DNA from: Nocardia acididurans
GTDB lineage: Bacteria; Actinomycetota; Actinomycetes; Mycobacteriales; Mycobacteriaceae
DNA length: 64,000 bases
Assembly: GCF_016741815.1 (NCBI RefSeq)
Contig: NZ_JAERRJ010000002.1
Span: 372,001 to 436,000, forward strand
Direction of reading: 5' to 3'
Of the stretch, positions 1 through 7,818 are shown in pieces. How positions within the stretch are numbered: position 1 is the first letter of the stretch; each line of letters opens with the position of its first letter. The translations under genes were made by a program, and so were the position numbers. Under the pieces are notes generated by a model, which was not told the DNA's origin, did not search any database, and saw only the letters and a list, made by a program, of their open reading frames with translations.

Positions 1-603
1 GTCCTGGCGACGGCCGTGGTCTTCGCCGAACACGGTTCCCGCGGCCTGAGCGTCGCCCGCATCATCGAACAGGCCGGCCTGGCCCGCCCCACCTTCTACC
101 GCTACTTCGCCAACGCCACCGAACCCCTGCACGCGGTCATGGCCACCTCCAACGAGGACCTGGTCAGCGGCATCCGCGACGCCCTGTCCGACACCACCGA
201 ACCGGTCGAACTGGGCATCAACATGATCGAGGCCTACCTGTACTGGGCGCGCGGCCACGGCCCCATGCTGGCCCCCCTCTTCGCCGAACTCCACGACCCG
301 ACCTCCCCCGTCTCCAGCTACCGCGAAGCCGCCCTCGAACAGATCCGTGGCCTGGTACACGTCAAATTCGCCGAGATCGGCCGCCCGGCCCCCACCGACC
401 TCAACCTCGAAACCGCCCTCCAAATCTGCGAATTCGTCGTCTACCGCATCTCCGCGGGAGCCCCCGACACCGAACCCGACGCCACCACCCTCGCCAACGC
501 CCGCGCCACCATGATCCGCGGCGTCCTGGCCATGCTCGGCCGCCGCGAAGACGTCGAATACGCCCTAGCCATCCCCGGCTTCTTCGACGCGCCGGAGCCC
601 TGA
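1..603 (+). CDS. TetR/AcrR family transcriptional regulator, 5' end outside window
   Basis: The reading frame is open to the first base of the window, so the start codon lies upstream. The visible N-terminal part matches the TetR helix-turn-helix: a GLSVARIIEQAGL segment followed by the recognition-helix motif PTFYRYFAN. The remaining roughly 150 residues form the variable helical ligand-binding domain, for which no ligand can be read. About 200 residues are visible and TetR proteins are usually 190-220, so little is missing. The partner gene lies outside the window. The family assignment is firm; the regulated function is unknown. Confidence 0.85.
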   Translation, partial: VLATAVVFAEHGSRGLSVARIIEQAGLARPTFYRYFANATEPLHAVMATSNEDLVSGIRDALSDTTEPVELGINMIEAYLYWARGHGPMLAPLFAELHDPTSPVSSYREAALEQIRGLVHVKFAEIGRPAPTDLNLETALQICEFVVYRISAGAPDTEPDATTLANARATMIRGVLAMLGRREDVEYALAIPGFFDAPEP

Positions 604-839
604 ACCGCCCGGCAGCGCCCATGCGATCATGAGCCGATGCCGACAGCACCCCGGCTGGTCGTCGAGCCCCTCACCGCGAACTGCGCCCGCCATCGCGGGC
701 AGCACCACATCCCGCTACGCCTACCACCGCCGAATCCCCTTCGTAGACGCCCTGTTCCACCACGAACTACCGATCCACCCCCGAAACACCCAGGGCTACC
801 TGATACTCACCACCCGCTGAGGCCCGCCACCTGTCGCCG

Positions 840-1142
840 TCACAGCGCGTTGGCGGTCCGTAGTCCGATCTCGACCTTCTCGATGGTGTCGGCGTCGGTC
901 GTGCCGATCCGTTCCCGGATCCATGGCCGGTAGACGCGCAGCATGGCCACCGTATTCACCCAGCCGTGGCCGGGGATCGGAACGGTGAGGATGTCGCCGT
1001 CAGTGTCGGGCACCAGGTCCAAGGCGTTGAACCAGGGCCGTTCGGAATCGAGCACGGCCTGGTTGGCGACCAGCAGCACGATCCGCTGCCGGGCTGCGCC
1101 GGGTTGACCGTATTCGTGAATGTCACCGCGAGTCAGGCTCAC
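840..1142 (-). CDS. PemK/MazF-like toxin of a type II toxin-antitoxin module
   Basis: This 100-residue protein has the layout of the PemK/MazF/CcdB-fold endoribonuclease family. It opens with LTRGDIHEYG, the usual 'RGDI' first strand, continues with RQRIVLLVANQAVLD (core beta strand and first conserved loop), and has a later hydrophobic strand ILTVPIPG. Toxins of this family cleave mRNA and are inhibited by a small cognate antitoxin. Its start overlaps the antitoxin stop by 4 bp (ATGA), indicating translational coupling. The canonical MazF arginine/threonine catalytic pair cannot be assigned with certainty, so activity is inferred from family and pairing. Confidence 0.75.
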   Translation of the reverse strand: MSLTRGDIHEYGQPGAARQRIVLLVANQAVLDSERPWFNALDLVPDTDGDILTVPIPGHGWVNTVAMLRVYRPWIRERIGTTDADTIEKVEIGLRTANAL

Positions 1143-1393
1143 GCGGCTCCCTGCGCGCCGCGACGGCGGTGATCGGTAACGGACGCCTGGTATTCGGCAT
1201 CCTCGGCCAGGGCTTCGGCCTCGTCGGCGGCCGGGTCGCGGGGTTCGGGTCGGAAATCACGCACAACCTTGTCCACGCACGCCTTGGAGATCCATGCCGA
1301 GGTGGATATGCCTGCCTTACGAGCTGCGGCTTCCGCTGTCTGCCAGGCGTGGGTGTCCAGCGATAGCGACACTTTCGTGGTTTTGGGAGCCAT
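1139..1393 (-). CDS. Ribbon-helix-helix antitoxin paired with the PemK/MazF-like toxin
   Basis: This 84-residue protein has an N-terminal ribbon-helix-helix signature: beta strand TKVSLSLD, then helices around WQTAEAAARKAG and STSAWISKACV. The acidic C-terminal tail (DPAADEAEALAEDAEY) is typical of the flexible toxin-neutralising segment. ATG at 1393 is preferred over the in-frame TTG three bases upstream. It is the first gene of the pair and overlaps the toxin by 4 bp. Three 12-bp direct repeats just upstream fit autoregulation by an RHH dimer array. It lies 40 bp after hutG on the same strand, so read-through from the hut operon is possible. Confidence 0.75.
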   Translation of the reverse strand: MAPKTTKVSLSLDTHAWQTAEAAARKAGISTSAWISKACVDKVVRDFRPEPRDPAADEAEALAEDAEYQASVTDHRRRGAQGAA

Positions 1394-1400
1394 CAATCAA

Positions 1401-1436
1401 TCCTACTGCCGCTCCTACTGCCACTCCTACCGATCA
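1401..1436 (-). promoter_or_regulatory. Three 12-bp tandem repeats, probable antitoxin operator
   Basis: On the plus strand the units read TCCTACTGCCGC, TCCTACTGCCAC and TCCTACCGATCA. They sit immediately upstream of the antitoxin start, and the third overlaps the hutG stop codon. RHH antitoxins bind short direct or inverted repeats in their own promoters, so an operator role is inferred. On the minus strand each unit also contains GTAGGA, and the unit nearest the start may serve as its ribosome binding site. Confidence 0.5.
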
Positions 1437-2405
1437 CGCGGACTCGACATGCGGGAGGCGATGGCGGGTGACGATGCGATGGATCAGGCGGGCGGCTGTG
1501 CGTGCGGTGCGGTTGTCGATGTCGAAGGCCGGGTTGAGTTCGGCGACGTCTACGGCGATGAGTTTGCCGCTTTCGGTGACGCGGTCGCAGACGCGCTGGA
1601 TGGTTTCCAGCGGGACGCCGTAGGCAGCTGGGGCGCTGACGCCGGGAGCCACGGCGGCGGGGAGGACGTCGAGGTCGATGGTGAGGTAGATCTGATCCAC
1701 GGAATCGACCAACGCTGCTACGAAGGTGTCGACCTGGTCGGAATCGGTGACCCCGCAGCGGTCGTCGATCAGGTAGCGGACGCCGAGGCGCTTCGCCGTG
1801 TCGAACAGGGCACGGGTGTTGCTGGGCTGGCTTATGCCGAGAACGTCGTAGCGGCAGTCGGTTCCGGCTGCCTGCTCTGCCTCCAGGATCTGCCGGAAGG
1901 GGGTGCCCGAGCTGGGGACGGGGTCGGCTCGCAGGTCGAAATGTGCGTCCAGGTTCAGGATTCCGAGGCGGGGGCGGTCCGCGCGGGTGCGTGCGGCGGC
2001 TACCCCTCGATAGGTGCCGTACGCGACCTCGTGACCCCCGCCGAGCACGACGGGGAGGCGGCCATCGTTGATCGCGGCGGCCACGGCCCGGCCCAGCCGG
2101 GCCTGTCCCCCATCGAGATCCGCGTCGGTGACCGCGATGGTTCCCGCATCCTCGAGGACGATCGGATCGGGCAGGGCCATGGACGACAGGGCGCCGCGCA
2201 GGGCGTCCGGGCCGGCGGCCGCGCCTGTGCGGCCCTTGTTGCGGTTCACGCCTTCGTCACTGGCGAATCCGATGAGAACGCAACGACTTTCGCGCTCGGC
2301 CGGATCGTAGGGCCGGACAGCCTGGTGCCAGCGCAGATGCTCCGACCCGGAGCCATCGGTCCGCCCGGTCCACGGTGCGGCCGGGATATCCACCTCGATG
2401 CTCAT
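1434..2405 (-). CDS. hutG: Formimidoylglutamase (arginase/agmatinase fold), histidine degradation
   Basis: This 323-residue ureohydrolase-fold enzyme hydrolyses N-formimidoyl-L-glutamate to glutamate and formamide, the last step of the four-step histidine route. The binuclear manganese motifs are all visible: GGGHEVAYG, LNLDAHFDLR and the C-terminal TIDLDVLP. An N-terminal segment FASDEGVNRNKGR is typical of HutG rather than arginase. It is the third hut gene on this strand, 81 bp after hutI. Length and motifs match the family. The direct HutG activity, rather than an agmatinase, is inferred from the hut neighbours. Confidence 0.93.
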   Translation of the reverse strand: MSIEVDIPAAPWTGRTDGSGSEHLRWHQAVRPYDPAERESRCVLIGFASDEGVNRNKGRTGAAAGPDALRGALSSMALPDPIVLEDAGTIAVTDADLDGGQARLGRAVAAAINDGRLPVVLGGGHEVAYGTYRGVAAARTRADRPRLGILNLDAHFDLRADPVPSSGTPFRQILEAEQAAGTDCRYDVLGISQPSNTRALFDTAKRLGVRYLIDDRCGVTDSDQVDTFVAALVDSVDQIYLTIDLDVLPAAVAPGVSAPAAYGVPLETIQRVCDRVTESGKLIAVDVAELNPAFDIDNRTARTAARLIHRIVTRHRLPHVESA

Positions 2406-2486
2406 GTGACTCCTTCTCGCCTTACCTGGTGGGAGAGCCGATTGATGTAGGTCTCGGCCGGTGCCGAATGACGGGGGCCGAGGTCA

Positions 2487-3662
2487 TCAGCGGTCCTTCG
2501 TCAGTTCGCCGTCTTTCCAGACCTCGCGGACCAGGGGGACGCCGGGGCGGTAGGCCAGGTGGAGGTAGGAGGGGGCGTCGAGGGCTATGGCGTCGGCGCG
2601 GGCTCCGGGGGTGAGGTGGCCGATGTCGGTGCGGCGCAGGGCTTTCGCGCCGCCTGCGGTGACCGCCCAGACTGCTTCCTCGGGGGTCATGTGCATCTCG
2701 CGGACGGCGAGGGCGATGCAGAAGGGGAGGCTGGTGGTGTAGCTGGTGCCGGGGTTGCAGTCCGCGCCGAGGGCCACTGTGACGCCTGCGTCGATGAGGG
2801 CGCGGGCGTCGGGGTAGGGGTGGCGGGTGGAGAATTCCGCGCCGGGCAGCAGGGTGGCGACCGTGGAGCTGTTGGCGAGGGCGTCGATGTCGGCGGGGGT
2901 CGTGTAGGTGACGTGGTCTACCGAGGCCGCTCCGAGTTCGACCGCCAGGCGGACGCCGGGGCCGGGGCCGAGTTGGTTGCCGTGCACGCGGGGTGTGAGC
3001 CCTTGCGCCATACCGGCTTTGAGGACTGCGCGGGATTGGTCCTCGTCGAACGCACCGCGTTCACAGAAGACGTCCACCCATGTGGCGTGCGAGGCACAGG
3101 GTTCGATCATGTCGGCGATGACCATGGCGACGTAGTCGTCCGCGCGGCCCGCGTACTCCGGCGGGGGAACGTGGGCGGCGAGCAGGGTTACCTCGTCGGT
3201 CATGCGTTCGGCCACGCGGACGCTGCGGAGTTCGTCGTGGGCGGTTTGGCCGTAGCCGGATTTGCATTCGACCGTCGTGCTGCCGGAGCGGCGGGCTTCG
3301 GCGAGCAGGCGGCGCATATTCGATTCGAGCTGGTCGTCGGTGGCGGCGCGGGTGGCGGCGATGGTGGTGCGGATTCCGCCCGCGGTGTAGGGCTTTCCGG
3401 TCATGCGGGCCGAGAATTCCTCGGCCCGGTCACCGGCGAATACCAGGTGTGAGTGGCTTTCGACGAACCCGGGGAGCAGTGCGCGGCCGTTCAGGGAGCG
3501 GCCCGCATCCGCGGCGGGGGCGTCGCGGGTGTCGCCCACCCAGGCGACGCGGCCGTGTTCGAATACTATTGCGGCGTCGCGGCGTACGCCGAGTGGGCCG
3601 TCGCCCAGGGCCGGGTCGTTGGTGACCAGCGTTCCGATATCGGTGACTGCGTACGTCGCCAC
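2487..3662 (-). CDS. hutI: Imidazolonepropionase
   Basis: This 391-residue amidohydrolase-superfamily enzyme opens 4-imidazolone-5-propanoate to N-formimidoyl-glutamate. Visible motifs are the metal-binding HxH in [13 protein letters not shown], the substrate loop [14 protein letters not shown], the HGNQLGPG and SVDHVTY histidines, and the catalytic aspartate in LGADCNPGT. The GTG start at 3662 is supported by a GAGAGGAA ribosome binding site. It lies just downstream of the stop codon of the transporter remnant, so the original transcript was hutU, transporter, hutI, hutG. The IS element upstream may now affect its expression. Confidence 0.95.
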   Translation of the reverse strand: MATYAVTDIGTLVTNDPALGDGPLGVRRDAAIVFEHGRVAWVGDTRDAPAADAGRSLNGRALLPGFVESHSHLVFAGDRAEEFSARMTGKPYTAGGIRTTIAATRAATDDQLESNMRRLLAEARRSGSTTVECKSGYGQTAHDELRSVRVAERMTDEVTLLAAHVPPPEYAGRADDYVAMVIADMIEPCASHATWVDVFCERGAFDEDQSRAVLKAGMAQGLTPRVHGNQLGPGPGVRLAVELGAASVDHVTYTTPADIDALANSSTVATLLPGAEFSTRHPYPDARALIDAGVTVALGADCNPGTSYTTSLPFCIALAVREMHMTPEEAVWAVTAGGAKALRRTDIGHLTPGARADAIALDAPSYLHLAYRPGVPLVREVWKDGELTKDR

Positions 3663-3673
3663 GCGAATTCCTC

Positions 3674-3864
3674 TCAGGCTCGGGCGATCTCGGTGTCCGC
3701 CGGGTAGATCATGTGCGGCGGCGGGTTGTTCAGGCGCTTGGCGAGCGGGTAGTACAGGGCGGCGGTGAGGATGATGCCTGAGCGAGCACGCCGATCACAT
3801 AGCAACCGAGGGCGGGCACGTTTCCCATCGTGCGAACACCATTACCGGGCAGAGCACGAAATTC
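3674..3864 (-). pseudogene. C-terminal remnant of a hut-operon membrane transporter, frameshifted and cut by an IS element
   Basis: On the minus strand the last frame reads [17 protein letters not shown] and ends in PADTEIARA with a TGA ten bases before hutI. A second frame just upstream encodes [16 protein letters not shown], which would join it after a one-base shift near 3785. A third frame further upstream reads NFVLCPVMVFA. Together these look like the last two membrane helices and tail of a permease with at least two frameshifts, ending at the right end of the tnpB element. The rest of the gene is missing. Its place between hutU and hutI suggests a histidine or urocanate permease. The family (NCS1/APC-like) cannot be fixed from so short a piece. 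Confidence 0.6.
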
Positions 3865-3960
3865 GTCAACCCCCAGCCGGAACGGCCAGGTTGCAACCCT
3901 CGACACGGCTAGCCGCCGGTCGAGTCCGCGTCCAGAACCTAGATCGGATCAGGGACCGTT
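3865..3960 (-). ncRNA. Candidate TnpB guide (omega/reRNA) 3' scaffold
   Basis: TnpB proteins work with an RNA transcribed from the 3' end of tnpB and the right end of the element, followed by a guide read from flanking DNA. Here, just after the tnpB stop, the minus strand holds a strong hairpin at 3899-3924 (CTCGAC paired with GTCGAG, inner CGGC with GCCG). Next comes a palindrome GGTTGCAACC at 3889-3898, then the subterminal hairpin at 3868-3892. The guide would begin at about 3864 and read leftwards into the transporter remnant. Hairpins are seen directly; the RNA and its exact ends are inferred. Confidence 0.5.
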
Positions 3961-5096
3961 GACTGAGCCCCGCGTTCCCACACAGCCGCCGCACGCGCGG
4001 CGATGTTGCGGGAAGCATTTACGTCCGCGTGTTCAACGAAACCGCACGAACGACAGCAGAATTCGCTTTGGTTCAAGCGATTCTTCTTGTCTGCGAACCC
4101 ACACCGATGGCAGGTCCGGGATGTGTCACGAGCATCAACAAAAACCACTGGAATGCCCGCACGACGAGCCTTGTACTGAATGAAGCGCGCGAGTTGACGG
4201 AAACCCCAGCTATGCAATGCGGTCCGTTGGGGCTTGCGAAGCCGTACCCGCTCACGAATACCGGTCAAATCCTCGAGACCGATTCCATTCCCGGTGCGTT
4301 CTGCCTCGACCACAATACGTTTCGATATTTGATGATTCAAGTCATTCGCGTATCGAGCATCCTTCCAGCGTCGTCGCTTCAGCAACCGCTTCGAGGACTT
4401 CGTGCCTTTGGATTGGAGTTTGCCGCGCAGGCGACGTTGCCGTTCGCGATGTCGCCGAAGGCCACGCCCACGTACTCGGTACCCTGTGCTCGTGGTCGCG
4501 ACGTTGGCAAGCCCAAGATCGACTCCCATCCAGCTGTTCGGTTCGCGCCTTTCCGACTCCGATATCTCGCATGTCGCATACAGATACCACGAACCATCGC
4601 GGTAGACGAGATCGGATTCACCATGCCGGTACCGGCGGAGCATGTCCAGGTGAGTAGCAGAACCGGAGAACGCGATGCCCTTCACGCGCCCGTTCACAGT
4701 CCAGATCGACACTGTATGTGCGTCCATTTGCCATGACAGACAGCGATCATCGTAGGCGTGCGCGGCCGTTGCCCGAAACCGAATGGGGGTCGTCTCTACC
4801 CGCTTGTAACGCGTACCGCAGCGCGGGCCGTAGTTACCAGCATTCAGATTCGCCGACCGCGTCGTGTACGCATCCGCAACTTTCCGGATCACATGCAGCG
4901 CAGGCTGCGCAGACAATCCCATCGACTTGACGAGACGGTAGTGCGCGCGTTGCAGATCTCCGCGACTGCGTCGCATCTCACCCTGCGCTAGTTCGGATAG
5001 AGCATTCGCCGCCGCGTTCACGTCACGAAGAGTGCGGAGCAGGGATTCTCCTTGCTCCAGGTTGGGGAGCAGCTTAACGGCCACGACCAACTTCAC
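3939..5096 (-). CDS. tnpB: TnpB RNA-guided nuclease (IS200/IS605 OrfB)
   Basis: TnpB is the RNA-guided RuvC nuclease ancestral to Cas12. The catalytic triad is intact: D in MGVDLGLANVA, E in GIGLEDLTGI and D in HADVNASRNIA. The zinc ribbon CHRCG ... CRSCG lies between the last two. An arginine/lysine-rich region (RRHRERQRRLRGK) precedes the E motif. The start is placed at GTG 5096 because MKLVVAVKLLP is the usual OrfB N-terminus. The frame stays open to 5192, but that extension overlaps hutU and looks unlike the family. About 385 residues, normal length. It appears functional at sequence level. Confidence 0.9.
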   Translation of the reverse strand: MKLVVAVKLLPNLEQGESLLRTLRDVNAAANALSELAQGEMRRSRGDLQRAHYRLVKSMGLSAQPALHVIRKVADAYTTRSANLNAGNYGPRCGTRYKRVETTPIRFRATAAHAYDDRCLSWQMDAHTVSIWTVNGRVKGIAFSGSATHLDMLRRYRHGESDLVYRDGSWYLYATCEISESERREPNSWMGVDLGLANVATTSTGYRVRGRGLRRHRERQRRLRGKLQSKGTKSSKRLLKRRRWKDARYANDLNHQISKRIVVEAERTGNGIGLEDLTGIRERVRLRKPQRTALHSWGFRQLARFIQYKARRAGIPVVFVDARDTSRTCHRCGFADKKNRLNQSEFCCRSCGFVEHADVNASRNIAARAAAVWERGAQSTVPDPI

Positions 5097-5188
5097 ACCG
5101 GAAGGATAAGTGATAACGGGCGTCGATATGTCGAAAAGATTCGAACATACGTCCGCATTAACGCCACGCCGCGCGACTCGCCGATCCG

Positions 5189-6865
5189 TCACTGCTGTTC
5201 GCGCATGGGGATGCGGACGCCGCGGGTGCGGGCGGTGTCGATGGCGTGCTCGTAGCCGGCGTCGGCGTGCCGGATGACGCCCATGCCGGGATCATTGGTC
5301 AGCACGGCCTCGATCTTGCGAGCGGCCAGTTCGGTGCCGTCGGCGATGCACACCTGCCCGGCGTGAATGGAGCGGCCCATGCCGACGCCGCCGCCGTGGT
5401 GGATGGACACCCACGACGCGCCGGAGGCGGTGTTGACCAGGGCGTTGAGCAGCGGCCAGTCGGCGATGGCGTCCGAGCCGTCCTGCATGGACTCGGTCTC
5501 GCGGTACGGCGAAGCGACCGAACCGGAGTCGAGGTGATCGCGGCCGATGGCGATGGGGGCCTTGAGTTCTCCGCTGGCCACCATCTCGTTGAACTTGAGC
5601 CCGGCCAGATGCCGTTCGCCGTAGCCGAGCCAGCAGATGCGCGCGGGCAGGCCCTCGAAGGCGACCTTCTCCCCCGCCATGGTGATCCAGCGGCGCAGAT
5701 GCTCGTTCTCCGGGAACAATTCGAGAATGGCCTTGTCGGTGGCGGCGATATCGGCCGGATCACCGGACAGCGCGGCCCACCGGAACGGCCCGAGCCCCTC
5801 CTCGAACAGCGGCCGGATGTAGGCGGGCACGAAGCCCGGGAAGTCGAAGGCGCGGTCGAAGCCGCCCTTGCGGGCCTCGTCGCGAATGGAATTGCCGTAG
5901 TCGAAGACCTCCGCGCCGCGATCCTGGAAGCCGACCATGGCGGCCACGTGTGCGGCCATGGACGCCTGCGCCTGTTCGGTGAACCAGGCCGGATCCTTCT
6001 CGGCGGTGGTCTTCATCTCCGAGAAGTCCACGCCCAGGGGCAGATACGCGAGCGGGTCGTGCGCCGAGGTCTGGTCGGTGACGATGTCGATGGGCGCGTT
6101 GCGCTCCAGCAGCAGCGGGAACACTTCCGCCGCATTGCCTTCCACGCCGATGGACAGCGGGCGGCGCTCGTCGCGGGCGGCCACGGCCAGCTCGAGCGCG
6201 TGCTCGAGGTTGTCGGCCTTCACATCCAGGTACTTGTGTTCGATGCGGCGGTCGATGCGCGTGACATCGCAGTCGACGCAGATGGCCACACCCTCGTTCA
6301 TGGTGACCGCGAGGGGCTGCGCGCCGCCCATACCGCCCAAACCGGCTGTGAGCGTGATGGTTCCGGCGAGTGTGCCGCCGAATCGCTTGCGCGCCACCGC
6401 CCCGAAGGTCTCATAGGTGCCCTGCAGAATCCCCTGGGTGCCGATGTAGATCCAGGATCCGGCGGTCATCTGCCCGTACATGGTGAGCCCGAGCTCCTCG
6501 AGCCGCCGGAACTCCTCCCAGTTGGCCCAGTCTCCAACGAGATTCGAGTTGGCGATGAGTACGCGCGGGGCCCACTCGTTGGTGCGGAAGACGCCGACCG
6601 GCTTGCCGGACTGCACCAGCATGGTCTCGTCGCTGCGCAGTGTCTTCAGGGTGGCGACCATGGCGTCGAAGGCCGCCCAGCTGCGCGCCGCGCGTCCGGT
6701 GCCGCCGTAGACGACCAGGCTGTCCGGGTGCTCGGCCACATCCGGGTCGAGGTTGTTCATGAGCATGCGCAGCGCGCCCTCCTGCTGCCAGCCCTGGGTC
6801 GTGAGCTCGCTGCCGCGGGGTGCGCGCACGGTCCGGGGTTCGTGCCCTGGAGTGGAGATGTCCAT
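5189..6865 (-). CDS. hutU: Urocanate hydratase
   Basis: This 558-residue NAD-dependent enzyme converts urocanate to 4-imidazolone-5-propanoate, the second step of histidine degradation. It shows the urocanase signatures [11 protein letters not shown] near the N-terminus, the NAD-site glycine-rich [11 protein letters not shown], and the C-terminal active-site region [19 protein letters not shown] 6865 was chosen because it is preceded by AGAGG at the right distance and gives the usual length; the frame is open further upstream without a good start. It is the first gene of the minus-strand hut operon, behind the HutC-type operator. Confidence 0.96.
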   Translation of the reverse strand: MDISTPGHEPRTVRAPRGSELTTQGWQQEGALRMLMNNLDPDVAEHPDSLVVYGGTGRAARSWAAFDAMVATLKTLRSDETMLVQSGKPVGVFRTNEWAPRVLIANSNLVGDWANWEEFRRLEELGLTMYGQMTAGSWIYIGTQGILQGTYETFGAVARKRFGGTLAGTITLTAGLGGMGGAQPLAVTMNEGVAICVDCDVTRIDRRIEHKYLDVKADNLEHALELAVAARDERRPLSIGVEGNAAEVFPLLLERNAPIDIVTDQTSAHDPLAYLPLGVDFSEMKTTAEKDPAWFTEQAQASMAAHVAAMVGFQDRGAEVFDYGNSIRDEARKGGFDRAFDFPGFVPAYIRPLFEEGLGPFRWAALSGDPADIAATDKAILELFPENEHLRRWITMAGEKVAFEGLPARICWLGYGERHLAGLKFNEMVASGELKAPIAIGRDHLDSGSVASPYRETESMQDGSDAIADWPLLNALVNTASGASWVSIHHGGGVGMGRSIHAGQVCIADGTELAARKIEAVLTNDPGMGVIRHADAGYEHAIDTARTRGVRIPMREQQ

Positions 6866-6963
6866 CGCCTCTGTCCTCGAAGTCGTCGCTGATATCCGGC
6901 ACCGGGCCCTGTGACGCCCATACCGCCGGGGCCTCCGCTGTGTGCTGGATCGCATTCCGCATC

Positions 6964-6989
6964 AGTTGTATAGTCCTGTCTATACAACT
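6964..6989. promoter_or_regulatory. Perfect 10-bp inverted repeat, probable HutC operator
   Basis: AGTTGTATAG, six bases TCCTGT, then CTATACAACT: both arms match exactly. The TGTATA...TATACA core is the kind of dyad bound by GntR/HutC-family repressors. The site lies between the divergent starts of hutU (99 bp away) and hutC (76 bp away), so one repressor dimer could control both. In other bacteria urocanate is the usual inducer that releases HutC; that is family knowledge, not visible here. Confidence 0.85.
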
Positions 6990-7065
6990 GTCAAGACCGT
7001 GGCATTCCGGCCGGTAGGCTGCATGTCCGGATCGAGGCACGGCGAAGAAGCAGGGGAACAACACG

Positions 7066-7818
7066 ATGGCGACGGTCGACGAGGCGGAACTCGCCGCACT
7101 GTTCGGCTCGGCGAGCGGGGATCGCGTCCCGGCGTATGAGCGGGTCAAGAATCTGGTGACCACGCAGATCAGGACGGGACGCTGGGCCGAGGGCGATCAA
7201 CTGCCGTCCGAGCATCAGTTCGTGGCGGCGCTGGGGTTGTCGCGGATGACGATCAACCGGGCGCTGCGCGAACTCGCCGCCGAGGGCGCGATCGTGCGCA
7301 TGATGGGGGTCGGCACCTTCGTCGCGGGTGTCAAGAAGTCTTCACCGCTGTTCGAGGTGCGCAATATCGCCGACGAGATCCAGCAGCGCGGGCACCGGCA
7401 TCGCACCGAGGTGATCGCGGTGCGGTCGGAAGCCATTTCCGCCGAGCAGGCGTTCCTACGGGAATCCTTCGGCGGCAAGGCTTTCCATTCGATCCTGGTG
7501 CACTTCGAGGACGATGTGCCGATCCAGGTCGAGGACCGGTACGTGAATTCCGCCGCCGTGCCGGGCTATCTGGATCAGGATTTCACCGCCACCACGCCCA
7601 ACGACTATCTGAGCCGGGTCGCGCCGCTCGTGCGCGGCGAGCATGTGGTGGAGGCGGTACTGGGCAGCGCCGAGGAATGCCGGCTGCTGCGCATCGACCG
7701 CACCGAGCCGTGCCTGCTCATCCGCCGGCGCACCTGGTCCGAGGACGGCCTGGTGAGTGCGGCCCGGCTGGTGCATCCGGGCTCGCGCAATCGGCTCGAA
7801 GGCGTGTTCAGTCGCTGA
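7066..7818 (+). CDS. hutC: GntR-family histidine utilisation repressor
   Basis: This 250-residue protein has an N-terminal GntR winged helix (residues about 20-85, with GRWAEGDQLPSE and LGLSRMTINRALREL). The C-terminal UTRA-type ligand domain carries the HutC features HSILVHFEDDVPIQVEDRYVN and VVEAVLGSAEE. In characterised systems this domain senses urocanate. It is divergent from hutU with a perfect dyad between them, and its 3' end overlaps the convergent neighbour by 11 bp. The HutC identity rests on UTRA sequence similarity plus position. Confidence 0.9.
   Translation: MATVDEAELAALFGSASGDRVPAYERVKNLVTTQIRTGRWAEGDQLPSEHQFVAALGLSRMTINRALRELAAEGAIVRMMGVGTFVAGVKKSSPLFEVRNIADEIQQRGHRHRTEVIAVRSEAISAEQAFLRESFGGKAFHSILVHFEDDVPIQVEDRYVNSAAVPGYLDQDFTATTPNDYLSRVAPLVRGEHVVEAVLGSAEECRLLRIDRTEPCLLIRRRTWSEDGLVSAARLVHPGSRNRLEGVFSR

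Larger units (their letters stand above)
3865..5189 (-). mobile_element. tnpB-only IS200/IS605-type insertion element
   Basis: The element consists of a tnpB gene with no adjacent tnpA transposase, so it probably depends on a transposase elsewhere or is immobile. The right end is placed at about 3865 because a subterminal hairpin lies at 3868-3892 (AACC and GCCG arms pairing with CGGC and GGTT). Beyond it, sequence resembling the host transporter begins. The left end is not resolved; it lies between the tnpB start and the hutU stop. No flanking target duplication is seen, as expected for this family. Codon usage is visibly less GC-biased than in the neighbours, which fits recent transfer. Confidence 0.7.

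Noticed and set aside
604..839. Short open frames (629-820 and 637-933) after the TetR gene
   Set aside because: They overlap each other, have Pro/Arg/His-rich random-looking composition and no ribosome binding site. No gene is supported, though a decayed remnant ending near 820 is possible.
5097..5192. Longer tnpB start overlapping the hutU stop
   Set aside because: The extra 32 residues do not look like a TnpB N-terminus, while MKLVVAVKLLP at 5096 does.
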